A stretch of DNA of 64,000 nucleotides, taken from positions 62,001-126,000 of the forward strand of contig NZ_JAIWPT010000012.1 in NCBI RefSeq assembly GCF_021191695.1, read 5' to 3'. This DNA comes from Proluteimonas luteida (lineage in GTDB: Bacteria > Pseudomonadota > Gammaproteobacteria > Xanthomonadales > Xanthomonadaceae). Below, in pieces: positions 30,129 through 38,385 of the stretch. The number at the start of each line of letters is the position of its first letter. Position 1 is the first letter of the stretch. The notes below the pieces were generated by a model, which saw nothing but the letters and a program-made list of their open reading frames with translations, was not told the DNA's origin and did not search any database. The translations under genes and the position numbers were made by a program.

Positions 30129-31046
30129 TCAGTCCTGCGCAGGCATGCGCAGCAGATCCGCCGGCAATGCCCTGAACAGCCCGGCCAGGTCGCCGAGGAA
30201 GGCCGACATCGCCGAACTCCGGCGCCAGACCATCGCGATGCGCCGGCTGGGCGGCGGGTCGTCGGCGAAACCGACCAGGCGGATGTCCGGCGACTGCGCC
30301 ACCGGCGGCTGCACCGCCAGCATCGGCAGCAGGGTCACGCCGACATTGGCGGCGACCATCTGCCGCAGGGTCTCCAGGCTGGTGGCCTGGAAGCCGGATT
30401 TCTCGCTGGCCCCGGCCAGGTGGCAGACGTCCAGCGCCTGGTCGCGCAGGCAGTGGCCGTCCTCGAGCAGCAGCAGGCGCTGGTCGGAGAGGTCAGCCAG
30501 CCGCAGGGGGGCATGGCCCGCAAGCGGATGATGGTCCGGCACCGCGAGTACGAACGGTTCCTCGAACAGCGGCTCGATGTGCAGATGTTCGTCGTGGACC
30601 GGCAGCGCCAGCAGCGCGGCATCCAGCCGGCCCTCGCGCAGTTGCGCCAGCAGCACGTCGCTCTTCTCCTCGATCAGCAGCAATTCCAGCTGCGGAAAGC
30701 GCGTGCGGATCGCCGGCACCACGTGCGGTAGCAGGTAGGGCCCCAGCGTCGGGAACATGCCCAGGCGCAGGGTGCCGGCTTCGGGATCCATGTTGCGTCG
30801 CGCGGCTTCCTTCATCTGCTCGACGTCGCCGACGATGCGACGCGCGCGCTCGGCCACCAGCAGGCCGGTCGGCGTCAGCATGACCTTGCGCGGCGCGCGC
30901 TCGACCAGTGGCGCGCCGAGTTCCTCCTCGAGCTTGCGGATCTGCGTCGACAGCGTCGGCTGGCTGACGAAGCAGGCCGCGGCGGCACGGCCGAAATGAA
31001 GGTGGTCGGCCAGCGCGACGAAGTACTTCAGGTCGCGCAGGTTCAC
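30129..31046 (-). CDS. oxyR: Hydrogen-peroxide-sensing LysR regulator OxyR
   Basis: 305 aa, the same length as E. coli OxyR, from a GTG at 31046 with GGAAGG upstream; this gives the family start MNLRDLKYFVALAD. The N-terminal winged helix-turn-helix (HFGRAAAACFVSQPTLSTQIRKLEEELG) precedes the regulatory domain. The redox pair is visible in GHCLRDQALDVC, matching Cys199 and Cys208 of E. coli OxyR. It activates ahpC, ahpF and other peroxide genes when oxidised. It lies 88 bp downstream of ahpF; a candidate binding site is upstream of ahpC. Confidence 0.96.
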   Translation of the reverse strand: MNLRDLKYFVALADHLHFGRAAAACFVSQPTLSTQIRKLEEELGAPLVERAPRKVMLTPTGLLVAERARRIVGDVEQMKEAARRNMDPEAGTLRLGMFPTLGPYLLPHVVPAIRTRFPQLELLLIEEKSDVLLAQLREGRLDAALLALPVHDEHLHIEPLFEEPFVLAVPDHHPLAGHAPLRLADLSDQRLLLLEDGHCLRDQALDVCHLAGASEKSGFQATSLETLRQMVAANVGVTLLPMLAVQPPVAQSPDIRLVGFADDPPPSRRIAMVWRRSSAMSAFLGDLAGLFRALPADLLRMPAQD

Positions 31047-31134
31047 CGGTGGCCTTCCAGCGACAGGCAACGGCGGAAGCCTGCCGGCGATTGGCGCCGG
31101 CAGGCGATCCGGGGGGGCGTTGCGCCGCGGCCGC

Positions 31135-32718
31135 TCACGCGGCCTCGGTTTCGGCCTGGACCGGCGCGGAGGCGCGGATCAGGTGGTCGAACGCGCCCAG
31201 CGCCGCCTTCGAGCCTTCGCCCATCGCGATGACGATCTGCTTGTAGGGCACGATGGTGGCGTCGCCGGCTGCGAACACGCCCGGCACCGAGGTCTGGCCG
31301 CGCGCGTCGACGACGATCTCGCCGCGCGGCGACAGCTCGACCACACCCTTGAGCCATTCGGTATTGGGCAGCAGGCCGATCTGCACGAACACGCCCTCCA
31401 GCTCGAGCCGGTGGCTGTCGCCGCCAACCCGGTCCCTGTACACCAGGCCATTGACCCGGTTGCCATCGCCCAGCACCTCGGTGGTCTGCGCGCTGGTGAT
31501 GATGCGCACGTTGGGCAGGCTGCGCAGCTTGCGCTGCAGCACCTCGTCGGCGCGCAGCTGCGCGTCGTACTCGATCAGGGTCACATGGGCCACGATGCCG
31601 GCCAGGTCGATCGCCGCTTCGACGCCGGAGTTGCCGCCGCCGATCACCGCCACGCGCTTGCCCTTGAACAGCGGACCGTCGCAGTGCGGGCAGTAGGCAA
31701 CGCCCTTGTTGCGGTACTGGTCCTCGCCGGGCACGTTCATCTGCCGCCAGCGCGCGCCGGTGGACAGGATCACGGTCCTGGACTTCAGCGACGCGCCGTT
31801 CTCGAGCTTGACCTCGATCAGGCCGTCGTCGCCGGCCGGGGCCAGCTGCGTCGCACGCTGCAGGTTCATGATGTCGACCTCGTACTCGCGCACGTGCTGC
31901 TCCAGCGCGGCCGCCAGCTTCGGTCCCTCGGTCGCCTTGACCGAGATGAAGTTCTCGATCGCCATGGTGTCGAGCACCTGGCCGCCGAAGCGCTCGGCGG
32001 CGACGCCGGTGCGGATGCCCTTGCGCGCGGCGTACACGGCCGCCGCGGCGCCGGCGGGGCCGCCGCCGACCACCAGCACGTCGAAGGCATCCTTCTGCGC
32101 GATCTTCGCCGCCTCGCGCGCCGCGGCGCCGGTGTCGAGCTTGGCGACGATCTGCTCCAGCGTCATCCGGCCCTGGTCGAACGGCTGGCCGTTGAGGAAC
32201 ACCGTCGGCACCGACATGATCTCGCGCGCCTCGACCTCGTCCTGGAACAGCGCGCCGTCGATCGCGGTATGGCGGATGCGCGGATTCAGCACCGCGGCCA
32301 GGTTCAGCGCCTGCACCACGTCCGGGCAGTTCTGGCACGACAGCGAATAGTAGGTCTCGAAGTCGTAGTCGCCCTCGAGCGCGGCGACCTGCTCCAGCGT
32401 CTCCTGCGCGGCCTTCGACGGGTGGCCGCCGACCTGCAGCAGGGCGAGGACCAGCGACGTGAACTCGTGGCCCATTGGCAGGCCGGCGAAGCGCAGGTGG
32501 ATGTCGTGGCCGGGCGAGGTCAGCGCGAACGACGGGCGGCGTGCATCGTCGCCGCCGGTGTCGACGGTGATCTTCGGGCTGGCGTCCTTGAGGTCGTCGA
32601 GCAGGGACAGCAGTTCGCGCGATTTCTCGCCGTCATCGATCGAGGCGATGATGTGGATCGGGCGCTTGGCGCGCTCCAGGTAGCCCTTGAGCTGGGCTTT
32701 GAGATCGGCTTCCAACAT
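31135..32718 (-). CDS. ahpF: Alkyl hydroperoxide reductase subunit F
   Basis: 527 aa NADH-dependent flavoprotein disulfide reductase that reduces AhpC. The N-terminal tandem thioredoxin-fold domain carries CQNC (residues about 129-132). The FAD motif [21 protein letters not shown] and the active redox pair YCPHCDGP follow, then the NADH-binding [17 protein letters not shown] and the C-terminal [22 protein letters not shown]. The ATG at 32718 gives the standard start [15 protein letters not shown], with AGGAG upstream. It is 218 bp downstream of ahpC on the same strand. Confidence 0.97.
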   Translation of the reverse strand: MLEADLKAQLKGYLERAKRPIHIIASIDDGEKSRELLSLLDDLKDASPKITVDTGGDDARRPSFALTSPGHDIHLRFAGLPMGHEFTSLVLALLQVGGHPSKAAQETLEQVAALEGDYDFETYYSLSCQNCPDVVQALNLAAVLNPRIRHTAIDGALFQDEVEAREIMSVPTVFLNGQPFDQGRMTLEQIVAKLDTGAAAREAAKIAQKDAFDVLVVGGGPAGAAAAVYAARKGIRTGVAAERFGGQVLDTMAIENFISVKATEGPKLAAALEQHVREYEVDIMNLQRATQLAPAGDDGLIEVKLENGASLKSRTVILSTGARWRQMNVPGEDQYRNKGVAYCPHCDGPLFKGKRVAVIGGGNSGVEAAIDLAGIVAHVTLIEYDAQLRADEVLQRKLRSLPNVRIITSAQTTEVLGDGNRVNGLVYRDRVGGDSHRLELEGVFVQIGLLPNTEWLKGVVELSPRGEIVVDARGQTSVPGVFAAGDATIVPYKQIVIAMGEGSKAALGAFDHLIRASAPVQAETEAA

Positions 32719-32936
32719 GGACTGCTCCTGACATCGGGGTTGGGGTGCCCGTGACGCGTCGCCAGGCGGCGCATCCGGGAGGGGGAGAGGGGTGAACCGC
32801 AACCTGCATCGGCGATGCCGGCTCCGGTTCACCCCCATCCGCCGCGACGCGGGGATGGGGATGGCGCGCACCGTGGCGTCGTGGCCCGGTGCGCGCGGTC
32901 GGGGGAAGCGTGGCGTCCCCGGATCCGGTCCGTGGA

Positions 32937-33500
32937 TCAGATCTTGCCGACCAGGTCCAGCGACGGCGCCAGGGTCTTCTCGCCTTCCTTCCACTTGGCC
33001 GGGCAGACCTCGTTCGGGTGGGCGGCGACGTACTGCGCGGCCTTGAGCTTGCGCAGGGTTTCGGAGATGTCGCGGGCGATGGCGTTGTCGTGGATTTCCA
33101 GGGTCTTGATCACGCCGTCCGGGTTGACGATGAAGGTGCCGCGCAGCGCCAGGCCTTCTTCCGGGATGTAGACGTCGAACGCCTTGGTCAGCTGGTGGGT
33201 CGGATCGCCGACCAGCGGGAACTGGGCCTTGCCGACCGCCGGCGAGGTCTCGTGCCAGACCTTGTGCGAGAAGTGGGTGTCGGTGGTGACGATGTAGACC
33301 TCGGCGCCGGCCTTCTGGAACTCGGCGTAGTTGTCGGCGGCGTCCTCGACCTCGGTCGGGCAGTTGAAGGTGAAGGCGGCCGGCATGAAGATCACGACCG
33401 ACCACTTGCCCTTCAGGCTGTCGTTGGTGACTTCGATGAACTCGCCGTTCTGGAATGCGGTGGTCTTGAACGGCTGGACTTCGGTGTTGATGAGGGACAT
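32937..33500 (-). CDS. ahpC: Alkyl hydroperoxide reductase peroxidase subunit
   Basis: 187 aa typical 2-Cys peroxiredoxin, the same length as E. coli AhpC. The peroxidatic cysteine is in [14 protein letters not shown] and the resolving cysteine is in [37 protein letters not shown] at the N-terminus is the family start. AGGAG stands seven bases before the ATG. It reduces H2O2 and organic peroxides and is recycled by AhpF. An OxyR-like site lies about 100 bp upstream. Confidence 0.98.
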   Translation of the reverse strand: MSLINTEVQPFKTTAFQNGEFIEVTNDSLKGKWSVVIFMPAAFTFNCPTEVEDAADNYAEFQKAGAEVYIVTTDTHFSHKVWHETSPAVGKAQFPLVGDPTHQLTKAFDVYIPEEGLALRGTFIVNPDGVIKTLEIHDNAIARDISETLRKLKAAQYVAAHPNEVCPAKWKEGEKTLAPSLDLVGKI

Positions 33501-33596
33501 GGAAACTCCTGCAGGAAGGGGAGGCGGAACGGTCGGAACCGTCGGGCCGGGGTGCCGGCTGGGGAGAAGCTTAGATGGCGCCTATCGATATGTAAA

Positions 33597-33633
33597 ATCG
33601 ATAATAGATATTCTATCGATAGACCTTGACTAT
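33597..33633. promoter_or_regulatory. Candidate OxyR binding site upstream of ahpC
   Basis: Four tetranucleotides spaced by 7 nt, ATCG-N7-ATAT-N7-ATAG-N7-CTAT, match the OxyR consensus ATAG-N7-CTAT-N7-ATAG-N7-CTAT at 14 of 16 bases; the right half is perfect. The site lies in an AT-rich island about 100 bp before ahpC, whose product pathway includes OxyR. It also sits at the head of the candidate sRNA on the plus strand, so one site could serve both directions. Confidence 0.65.
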
Positions 33634-33699
33634 CGGTATGCGATTGGAAATTTCAATGGCCTGGACCGCGATCCGGACTTGCAATCATTGGTGCGCTGC

Positions 33700-33858
33700 A
33701 GCAATATCGATGGCAAGGGATCGCGCAGGTGCTCTCGCAACATCGGACACCCGGCGCGCTCCAGGCGGCCCAGGCCGCACACCCGGTTCCGTGTCCGTAC
33801 CTCCCTCCCACACGCGTCACGGAATTTTGAAGGCGGCTTCGGCCGCCTTCATTTTTTT
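33700..33858 (+). ncRNA. Candidate small RNA opposite ahpC
   Basis: No protein gene occupies the plus strand between the OxyR site and prmC, yet this strand carries a textbook intrinsic terminator at 33829-33858. Upstream of it, an outer stem GGACAC (33745-33750) / GTGTCC (33791-33796), probably extended by CCGG/CCGG, encloses the hairpin GCGGC-CCAG-GCCGC (33765-33778). Between these stems and the terminator, CCTCCCTCCC (33800-33809) looks unpaired and could bind Shine-Dalgarno sequences. A possible promoter is TTGCAA (33679) with CAATAT 17 bp downstream, giving a transcript start near 33714. The start coordinate is approximate. Alternatively it is a leader attenuator of prmC. No known family was recognised. 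Confidence 0.45.
33829..33858 (+). terminator. Strong Rho-independent terminator with UUCG loop
   Basis: A perfect 9-bp stem GAAGGCGGC / GCCGCCTTC closed by a TTCG tetraloop is followed by A and seven T. It works only in the plus direction: on the other strand the tail is AAAATT. There is no protein gene upstream on this strand, so it must end a non-coding transcript or a leader. Confidence 0.85.
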
Positions 33859-34007
33859 GTGGCCTGCCGCCGATGGCGGCGACCCTTCGGGCCAACGCTT
33901 GCGCGATGCCGGAAACCGCTCCCGGCTTTCTTGTGGCGCGGTATCCACGGCCGCTCCCCGTCAGGCCGCCGCCGCATCCGTTCCGTGCGCGGCTACGATG
34001 TGCGGCC

Positions 34008-34874
34008 ATGGAAACCACGCCGCCCCTTTCGCTGGACGCACTGCTGCGCGCGGCCGGTGCCCGCATCGACCCGCTCGACGCGCGCTGGCTGCTCGCGCAT
34101 GCCGCCGGGCAGTCGCCGGGCTGGCTGTTCGCGCATGCCACCGATGCCGCGCCACCTGGGCTCGCCGCGCGGTTCGAGGCGCTGGTCGAACGGCGCGCGG
34201 CCGGTGAGCCGGTCGCCTATCTGACCGGCCGGCGCGGCTTCTGGACGCTGGACCTGGCGGTCACGCCCGATACGCTGATCCCGCGTCCGGAAACCGAACT
34301 GCTGGTGGAGCTGGCGCTGGCACGCCTGCCGCATGCGCAGGGCGTGCGCTTCGCCGACCTCGGCACCGGCAGCGGCGCGATCGCACTGGCGGTCGCGCGC
34401 GAACGCGATGACGTCGCCGTCGTCGCCACCGACGCCAGCGCCGCCGCGCTCGATGTCGCGCGTGCCAATGCGATCGCCCACGCGCCCGGGCGGGTCGAAT
34501 TCCGTCATGGCGACTGGTTCGCGCCGCTGGCCGGCGAGCGCTTCGATGTCATCGCCAGCAATCCCCCTTACATCGCCGCGCGCGACGCGCACCTGCAGCA
34601 GGGCGACCTGCGCTTCGAGCCGTCGTCGGCGCTGGCGTCCGGGCACGATGGGCTCGATGCGATCCGCGTGCTGGTCGCCGGCGCCCCGGAACACCTGCGT
34701 GCGGGCGGCTGGCTGCTGCTCGAACACGGCTTCGAGCAGGGCGCGGAGGTCCGTGCACTGATGCGCGGGCACGGCTTCGACGACATCGCCACGGCCCGCG
34801 ACCTGGAGCAGCGCGACCGGGTCACGCTTGGCCGCATCGGCCGGGAAGCCGGCGGAGCCCCGGCGGCGGGCTGA
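34008..34874 (+). CDS. prmC: Release factor glutamine N5-methyltransferase
   Basis: 288 aa. It methylates the glutamine of the GGQ motif in release factors 1 and 2 (prfA lies at 60478 in this window). The N-terminal helical domain ([28 protein letters not shown]) precedes [34 protein letters not shown], the SAM motif [16 protein letters not shown] and the substrate-binding catalytic motif NPPYI. All are canonical. The ATG at 34008 is 150 nt after the sRNA terminator; pip starts 37 bp after its stop. Confidence 0.96.
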   Translation: METTPPLSLDALLRAAGARIDPLDARWLLAHAAGQSPGWLFAHATDAAPPGLAARFEALVERRAAGEPVAYLTGRRGFWTLDLAVTPDTLIPRPETELLVELALARLPHAQGVRFADLGTGSGAIALAVARERDDVAVVATDASAAALDVARANAIAHAPGRVEFRHGDWFAPLAGERFDVIASNPPYIAARDAHLQQGDLRFEPSSALASGHDGLDAIRVLVAGAPEHLRAGGWLLLEHGFEQGAEVRALMRGHGFDDIATARDLEQRDRVTLGRIGREAGGAPAAG

Positions 34875-34911
34875 TAGACTGCACGCCGGTGTTTTTCCCG
34901 GATTTGCCCGC

Positions 34912-35853
34912 ATGCGACAGCTCTATCCCCAGATCGAACCCTTCGACACCGGCACCCTCGCCGTCGGTGGCCGCCACGCGCTCTACTACGAGCAGTGCGG
35001 CAATCCGAAAGGCAAGCCGGTGGTGCTGTTGCACGGGGGGCCCGGCGGTGGCTGCACGCCGAAGATGCGCTGTTTCCACGACCCGGCGAAGTACCGGATC
35101 GTGCTGTTCGACCAGCGCGGCGCGGGGCGTTCGACGCCGCATGCCGACCTGGTCGACAACACCACCTGGGATCTCGTCGCCGACATCGAGCGGCTGCGCG
35201 AGCACCTGGGCATCGACCAGTGGCAGGTGTTCGGTGGTTCCTGGGGCTCGACGCTGGCGCTGGCCTACGCGCAGACCCACGCGCGCCGCGTCACCGAGCT
35301 GGTGCTGCGCGGGATCTTCATGCTGCGGCGCTGGGAACTGGAATGGTTCTACCAGCAGGGCGCGTCGCGGCTGTTCCCCGAAGCCTGGGAGCGTTACGTC
35401 GCGGCGATCCCCGAGGCCGAGCGCGGCGACCTGATCGCCGCGTTCCACAAGCGCCTGACCAGCGACGACGAAGCCACGCGGCTGGCCGCGGCACGGGCCT
35501 GGAGCGTGTGGGAAGGCGCGACCAGCTTCCTGCACATCGACGAGGGCTTCGCCGACAGCCATGCCGACGCGCAGTTCGCGCTGGCCTTCGCCCGCATCGA
35601 GAACCACTACTTCGTCAATGGCGGCTTCTTCGAAGTCGACGACCAGCTGCTGCGCGACGCCTACCGCATCGTCGACATCCCCGGCGTCATCGTCCATGGC
35701 CGTTACGACGTGGTGTGCCCGGTGCAGAACGCCTGGGACCTGCACAAGGCCTGGCCGAAGGCGCAACTGGTGATCACGCCGGCCTCGGGCCATTCCGCGT
35801 TCGAGGCCGAGAACATCGACGCGCTGGTGCGCGCCACAGACGCGTTCGCCTGA
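34912..35853 (+). CDS. pip: Proline iminopeptidase
   Basis: 313 aa alpha/beta hydrolase (peptidase family S33) that removes N-terminal proline. Typical elements: YYEQCGNPKGKPVVLLHGGPGGGC (oxyanion HGGPGGG), VLFDQRGAGRSTPHADLVDNTTWDLV, nucleophile elbow FGGSWGSTLALAYAQ (Ser in GGSWGS), acidic residue in VHGRYDVVCPV and His in TPASGHSAFE. Cytoplasmic, standard length, and close to the enzyme described from Xanthomonas. Likely cotranscribed with prmC and the following yjdM-like gene. Confidence 0.97.
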   Translation: MRQLYPQIEPFDTGTLAVGGRHALYYEQCGNPKGKPVVLLHGGPGGGCTPKMRCFHDPAKYRIVLFDQRGAGRSTPHADLVDNTTWDLVADIERLREHLGIDQWQVFGGSWGSTLALAYAQTHARRVTELVLRGIFMLRRWELEWFYQQGASRLFPEAWERYVAAIPEAERGDLIAAFHKRLTSDDEATRLAAARAWSVWEGATSFLHIDEGFADSHADAQFALAFARIENHYFVNGGFFEVDDQLLRDAYRIVDIPGVIVHGRYDVVCPVQNAWDLHKAWPKAQLVITPASGHSAFEAENIDALVRATDAFA

Positions 35854-35873
35854 ACGCATTGCAAGGAACGGGA

Positions 35874-36104
35874 ATGAGCGACGAAGAGACGATCGTGGTC
35901 AAGGACAGCAACGGTACCGTGCTCGCCGACGGCGATGCGGTGACGCTGGTCAAGGACCTCAAGGTCAAGGGCACCAGCGTGACCCTCAAGCGCGGCACGC
36001 TGGTCAAGAACATCCGCCTGACCGACGACGCCGACCTGATCGAGTGCAACGCCGAGAAGGTCAAGGGCCTGGTGCTGCGGACGGAGTTCCTCAAGAAGGC
36101 CTGA
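35874..36104 (+). CDS. PhnA/YjdM-like C-terminal domain protein
   Basis: 76 aa. The sequence VVKDSNGTVLADGDAVTLVKDLKVKGTSVTLKRGTLVKNIRLTDD matches the SH3-like C-terminal domain of PhnA/YjdM proteins. The zinc-ribbon N-terminus found in the longer form (CPxCxSE...) is absent, so this is a short variant. AAGGA precedes the ATG. Function is unknown; despite the name the family is not established as a phosphonate enzyme. A hairpin follows in the convergent gap to the Nudix gene. Confidence 0.85.
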   Translation: MSDEETIVVKDSNGTVLADGDAVTLVKDLKVKGTSVTLKRGTLVKNIRLTDDADLIECNAEKVKGLVLRTEFLKKA

Positions 36105-36110
36105 TCGGGC

Positions 36111-36132
36111 GGCGGGTTCCGTCCGACCCGCC
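36111..36132. terminator. Palindromic hairpin between convergent genes
   Basis: GGCGGGT-TCCGTCCG-ACCCGCC is a perfect 7-bp stem placed between the stops of the yjdM-like gene (plus) and the Nudix gene (minus). It could serve either strand, although neither has a U-tract. Confidence 0.4.
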
Positions 36133-36138
36133 ACGCCT

Positions 36139-36702
36139 TCAACCCGCCGGCGACCCGTCCGGGTTGAACTCGATCATCCACAGCCCGGCCCACAGCTTGA
36201 GGTCGAGCTCGAAGCCCTCGGCGTGCTTGCGCATCAGCCATGCGGCAGCCTCGCTGCGCGGGATCGCGTGCACGGTGATGTCCTCGTCGGCGACGCCGCC
36301 GCCGTCGCCGACCCGGGTCAGATCGCGGGCACGGGCGAAGGCGATGCGCTCGTTGCTCATGCCGGCCGAGGTCGGCCCGGTCAGCAGCACGTCGACGCGG
36401 CCGGGCGACCAGCCGGTCTCCTCGATCAGCTCGCGCCGCGCCGCTTCCTCCAGCGAGTCGTCGTCGTGGTCGTCGCCGACCAGCCCGGCGGGCATTTCGA
36501 TCGTGCGCGCGCCCAGCGGCATGCGGTACTGCTCGACGAACAGCACCTCGTCGGCCGGCGTGACCGCGATGACCAGCACCGCGAGCCCGTCGCGGCCATG
36601 GGTGCGCTCGCACGACTCCCATTTGCCGTGGCGGACCAGGCGCAGCCAGTCGCCCTGGTAGAGGAGTTCGGTGCCGTCGTCGGCGTCGGGTCGGTTGCTC
36701 AT
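36139..36702 (-). CDS. Nudix hydrolase (ADP-sugar/ADP-ribose type)
   Basis: 187 aa. The Nudix box is G-DDHDD-D-SLEEAAR-REL-IEETGW, which fits Gx5Ex7REUxEExGU except that Asp replaces the first conserved Glu; the catalytic REL..EE core is intact. VLFVEQYRMPLGARTIEMPAGLVGDD is typical of ADP-ribose/ADP-sugar pyrophosphatases. The C-terminus AAAWLMRKHAEGFELDLKLWAGLWMIE is uncommon but well formed. Substrate class is inferred from the YRMP..TIEMPAG pattern. Confidence 0.88.
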   Translation of the reverse strand: MSNRPDADDGTELLYQGDWLRLVRHGKWESCERTHGRDGLAVLVIAVTPADEVLFVEQYRMPLGARTIEMPAGLVGDDHDDDSLEEAARRELIEETGWSPGRVDVLLTGPTSAGMSNERIAFARARDLTRVGDGGGVADEDITVHAIPRSEAAAWLMRKHAEGFELDLKLWAGLWMIEFNPDGSPAG

Positions 36703-36775
36703 GCGCCGATGCTAACGCCAGCGCATGGAAATGGCGCGTCATGGTCCGCGCGCCGGCCTGCCGGTCCGGCGGCCT

Positions 36776-37696
36776 TCATCCCGGCGCGTAGGCCAGCCCG
36801 GCGGCGGCGTGCAGCCGGCGCCGGGTCAGCGGACCGAAGCGCAGGGTCTCGCACAGCGCGCCCAGTGCGTCGGCATCGCCTGCGCGGCGCGCGAACCCGT
36901 GCGCGGCCTCGCCCAGCGGCGCGTCGCGGGCAATGGTCGTCAACTGCCGGTACAGCAGCGCGGCCTCGCGGTGCAGCTTGAGCTTCGCGCCGGCCTGGCC
37001 GGCGCCGCGGAAGCGCAGGTACTGGATCTCGTCGACGCGTTCGATCAGCGCATCGAGCGTGCCGAAATGGTGCAACAGGCTGGCCGCGGTCTTGCTGCCG
37101 ATGCCCGGCACGCCCGGGATGTTGTCGATCGCATCGCCGCACAGCGCCAGATAGTCGGCGATCTGGTGCGCCTCGACGCCATGGCGTGCACGCACGCCGG
37201 CCGCGCCCCAGCGCAGGCCGCGGGCGAAGTCCCATTGCTCGTCGTTGCCCTGCAGCAGCTGCGAGAGGTCCTTGTCGGCCGAGACGATGACGCCGCGGTG
37301 CGCCCGCGCGCGTCCGGCATGCAGCGCACTGCCGATGAGGTCGTCGGCCTCGTATTCGGCATCGGCCAGCACGATCAGGCCCAGCGCGCGGCACAGCGCC
37401 TTGCAGTGCACGAACTGGCGGCGCAGCGCCTCGGGCGCCGGCGGCCGGTTGGCCTTGTAGGCGGGATAGAGGCGGTTGCGGAAACAGCTGTCGAGCGCCT
37501 CGTCGAACGCGACCGCGATGTGCCGTGGCCGTTCGCGTTCCAGCAGTTCGGCGAGAAAGCGCGCGAAGCCGTGCACCGCGTTGGTCGGCCAGCCGTCGCG
37601 GTCCTGGAACTCGTCGGGCAGCGAATGCCAGGCGCGGAACACGTAGAGGCTGGCGTCGACCAGCACCAGCGGCGCCTCGGGAGGACGCCGCGCCAT
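36776..37696 (-). CDS. 5'-3' exonuclease, H3TH domain (Xni/Pol I N-terminal type)
   Basis: 306 aa flap/5'-nuclease of the family that forms the N-terminal domain of DNA polymerase I and E. coli Xni (ExoIX). Acidic metal-site motifs: LVDASLYVFRAWHSLPDEF, AVAFDEALDSCFRNRLYPAYKANR, EYEADDLIGSAL and VIVSADKDLSQLL. The helix-3-turn-helix DNA-binding part is DYLALCGDAIDNIPGVPGIGSKTAASLLHHFG. It is a stand-alone nuclease with no polymerase domain, probably for flap processing. ATG 37696 is preferred over GTG 37714. Confidence 0.9.
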   Translation of the reverse strand: MARRPPEAPLVLVDASLYVFRAWHSLPDEFQDRDGWPTNAVHGFARFLAELLERERPRHIAVAFDEALDSCFRNRLYPAYKANRPPAPEALRRQFVHCKALCRALGLIVLADAEYEADDLIGSALHAGRARAHRGVIVSADKDLSQLLQGNDEQWDFARGLRWGAAGVRARHGVEAHQIADYLALCGDAIDNIPGVPGIGSKTAASLLHHFGTLDALIERVDEIQYLRFRGAGQAGAKLKLHREAALLYRQLTTIARDAPLGEAAHGFARRAGDADALGALCETLRFGPLTRRRLHAAAGLAYAPG

Positions 37697-37719
37697 CGGA
37701 TCGTCCGCGGCCACCGCGC

Positions 37720-38316
37720 TCAGCTGCCGTGCCAGTCGGTCAGCAGCGCGGCCGGGTCCGGCCGCTCGCGCTCGGGGGATTCGCGCGCGGGCGTGCCGAT
37801 GTGGATGAAGCCGACGATGCGCTCCTGCACGCCGATGCCGAGCGCGCCGGTCATGGTGCCGTCGTCGGCGGCCCAGCCGGTCAGCCAGACCGCGCCGAAG
37901 CCGAGTGCCTGCGCGGCCTGCAGCAGGGCGAAGCAGACGCAGCCGGCGGTCAGCAGGCGCTCCTGCGCGGGGATCGCGGTGTCGTCCGGGTCGAACACCG
38001 CGACCACCGCGATCACCAGCGGCGCATGCGAGAACCGGTGCCGCGCCTTCTCGCGCGCACCGTCGCCGGCATCGGGCTCGCGTTCCAGCAGCCGCGCCTC
38101 GGCCAGCGCACCGAGGCGGTCGCGGGCCTCGCCGGCGATGCGGATGAAGCGGAACGGCACCCGCTTGCCGTGGTCGGGCACCCGCGACGCGGCGCGCAGC
38201 ATGCGCAGCAGGGTGGCATCGTCAGGGCCCGGAAAGCCGAGCTGCGCGGCCGGCACCGAGCGCCGGGCATCGAGCGCCGACAGCGCGTCGCATTCACTAT
38301 TTGGGAGTATCGTCAC
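37720..38316 (-). CDS. Nitroreductase family protein (YdjA-like)
   Basis: 198 aa from a GTG at 38316. FMN-dependent oxidoreductase fold: ALDARRSVPAAQLGFPGPDDATLLRMLRAASRVPDHGKRVPFRFIRI at the N-terminus carries the usual R-R-S FMN phosphate contact. The C-terminal AGCVCFALLQAAQALGFGAVWLTG and GFIHIGTPA are typical of YdjA-type minimal nitroreductases. The physiological electron acceptor is unknown. No upstream ATG is available, so a GTG start is needed. It diverges from the first DUF1631 gene, only 69 bp away. Confidence 0.87.
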   Translation of the reverse strand: MTILPNSECDALSALDARRSVPAAQLGFPGPDDATLLRMLRAASRVPDHGKRVPFRFIRIAGEARDRLGALAEARLLEREPDAGDGAREKARHRFSHAPLVIAVVAVFDPDDTAIPAQERLLTAGCVCFALLQAAQALGFGAVWLTGWAADDGTMTGALGIGVQERIVGFIHIGTPARESPERERPDPAALLTDWHGS

Positions 38317-38385
38317 AGACCTGTCAGGCAGCTTCGGGAATCTTGTTGCCGGGGCAGTTTGCCCCGTCCCCCGATTGTCCCCCAA

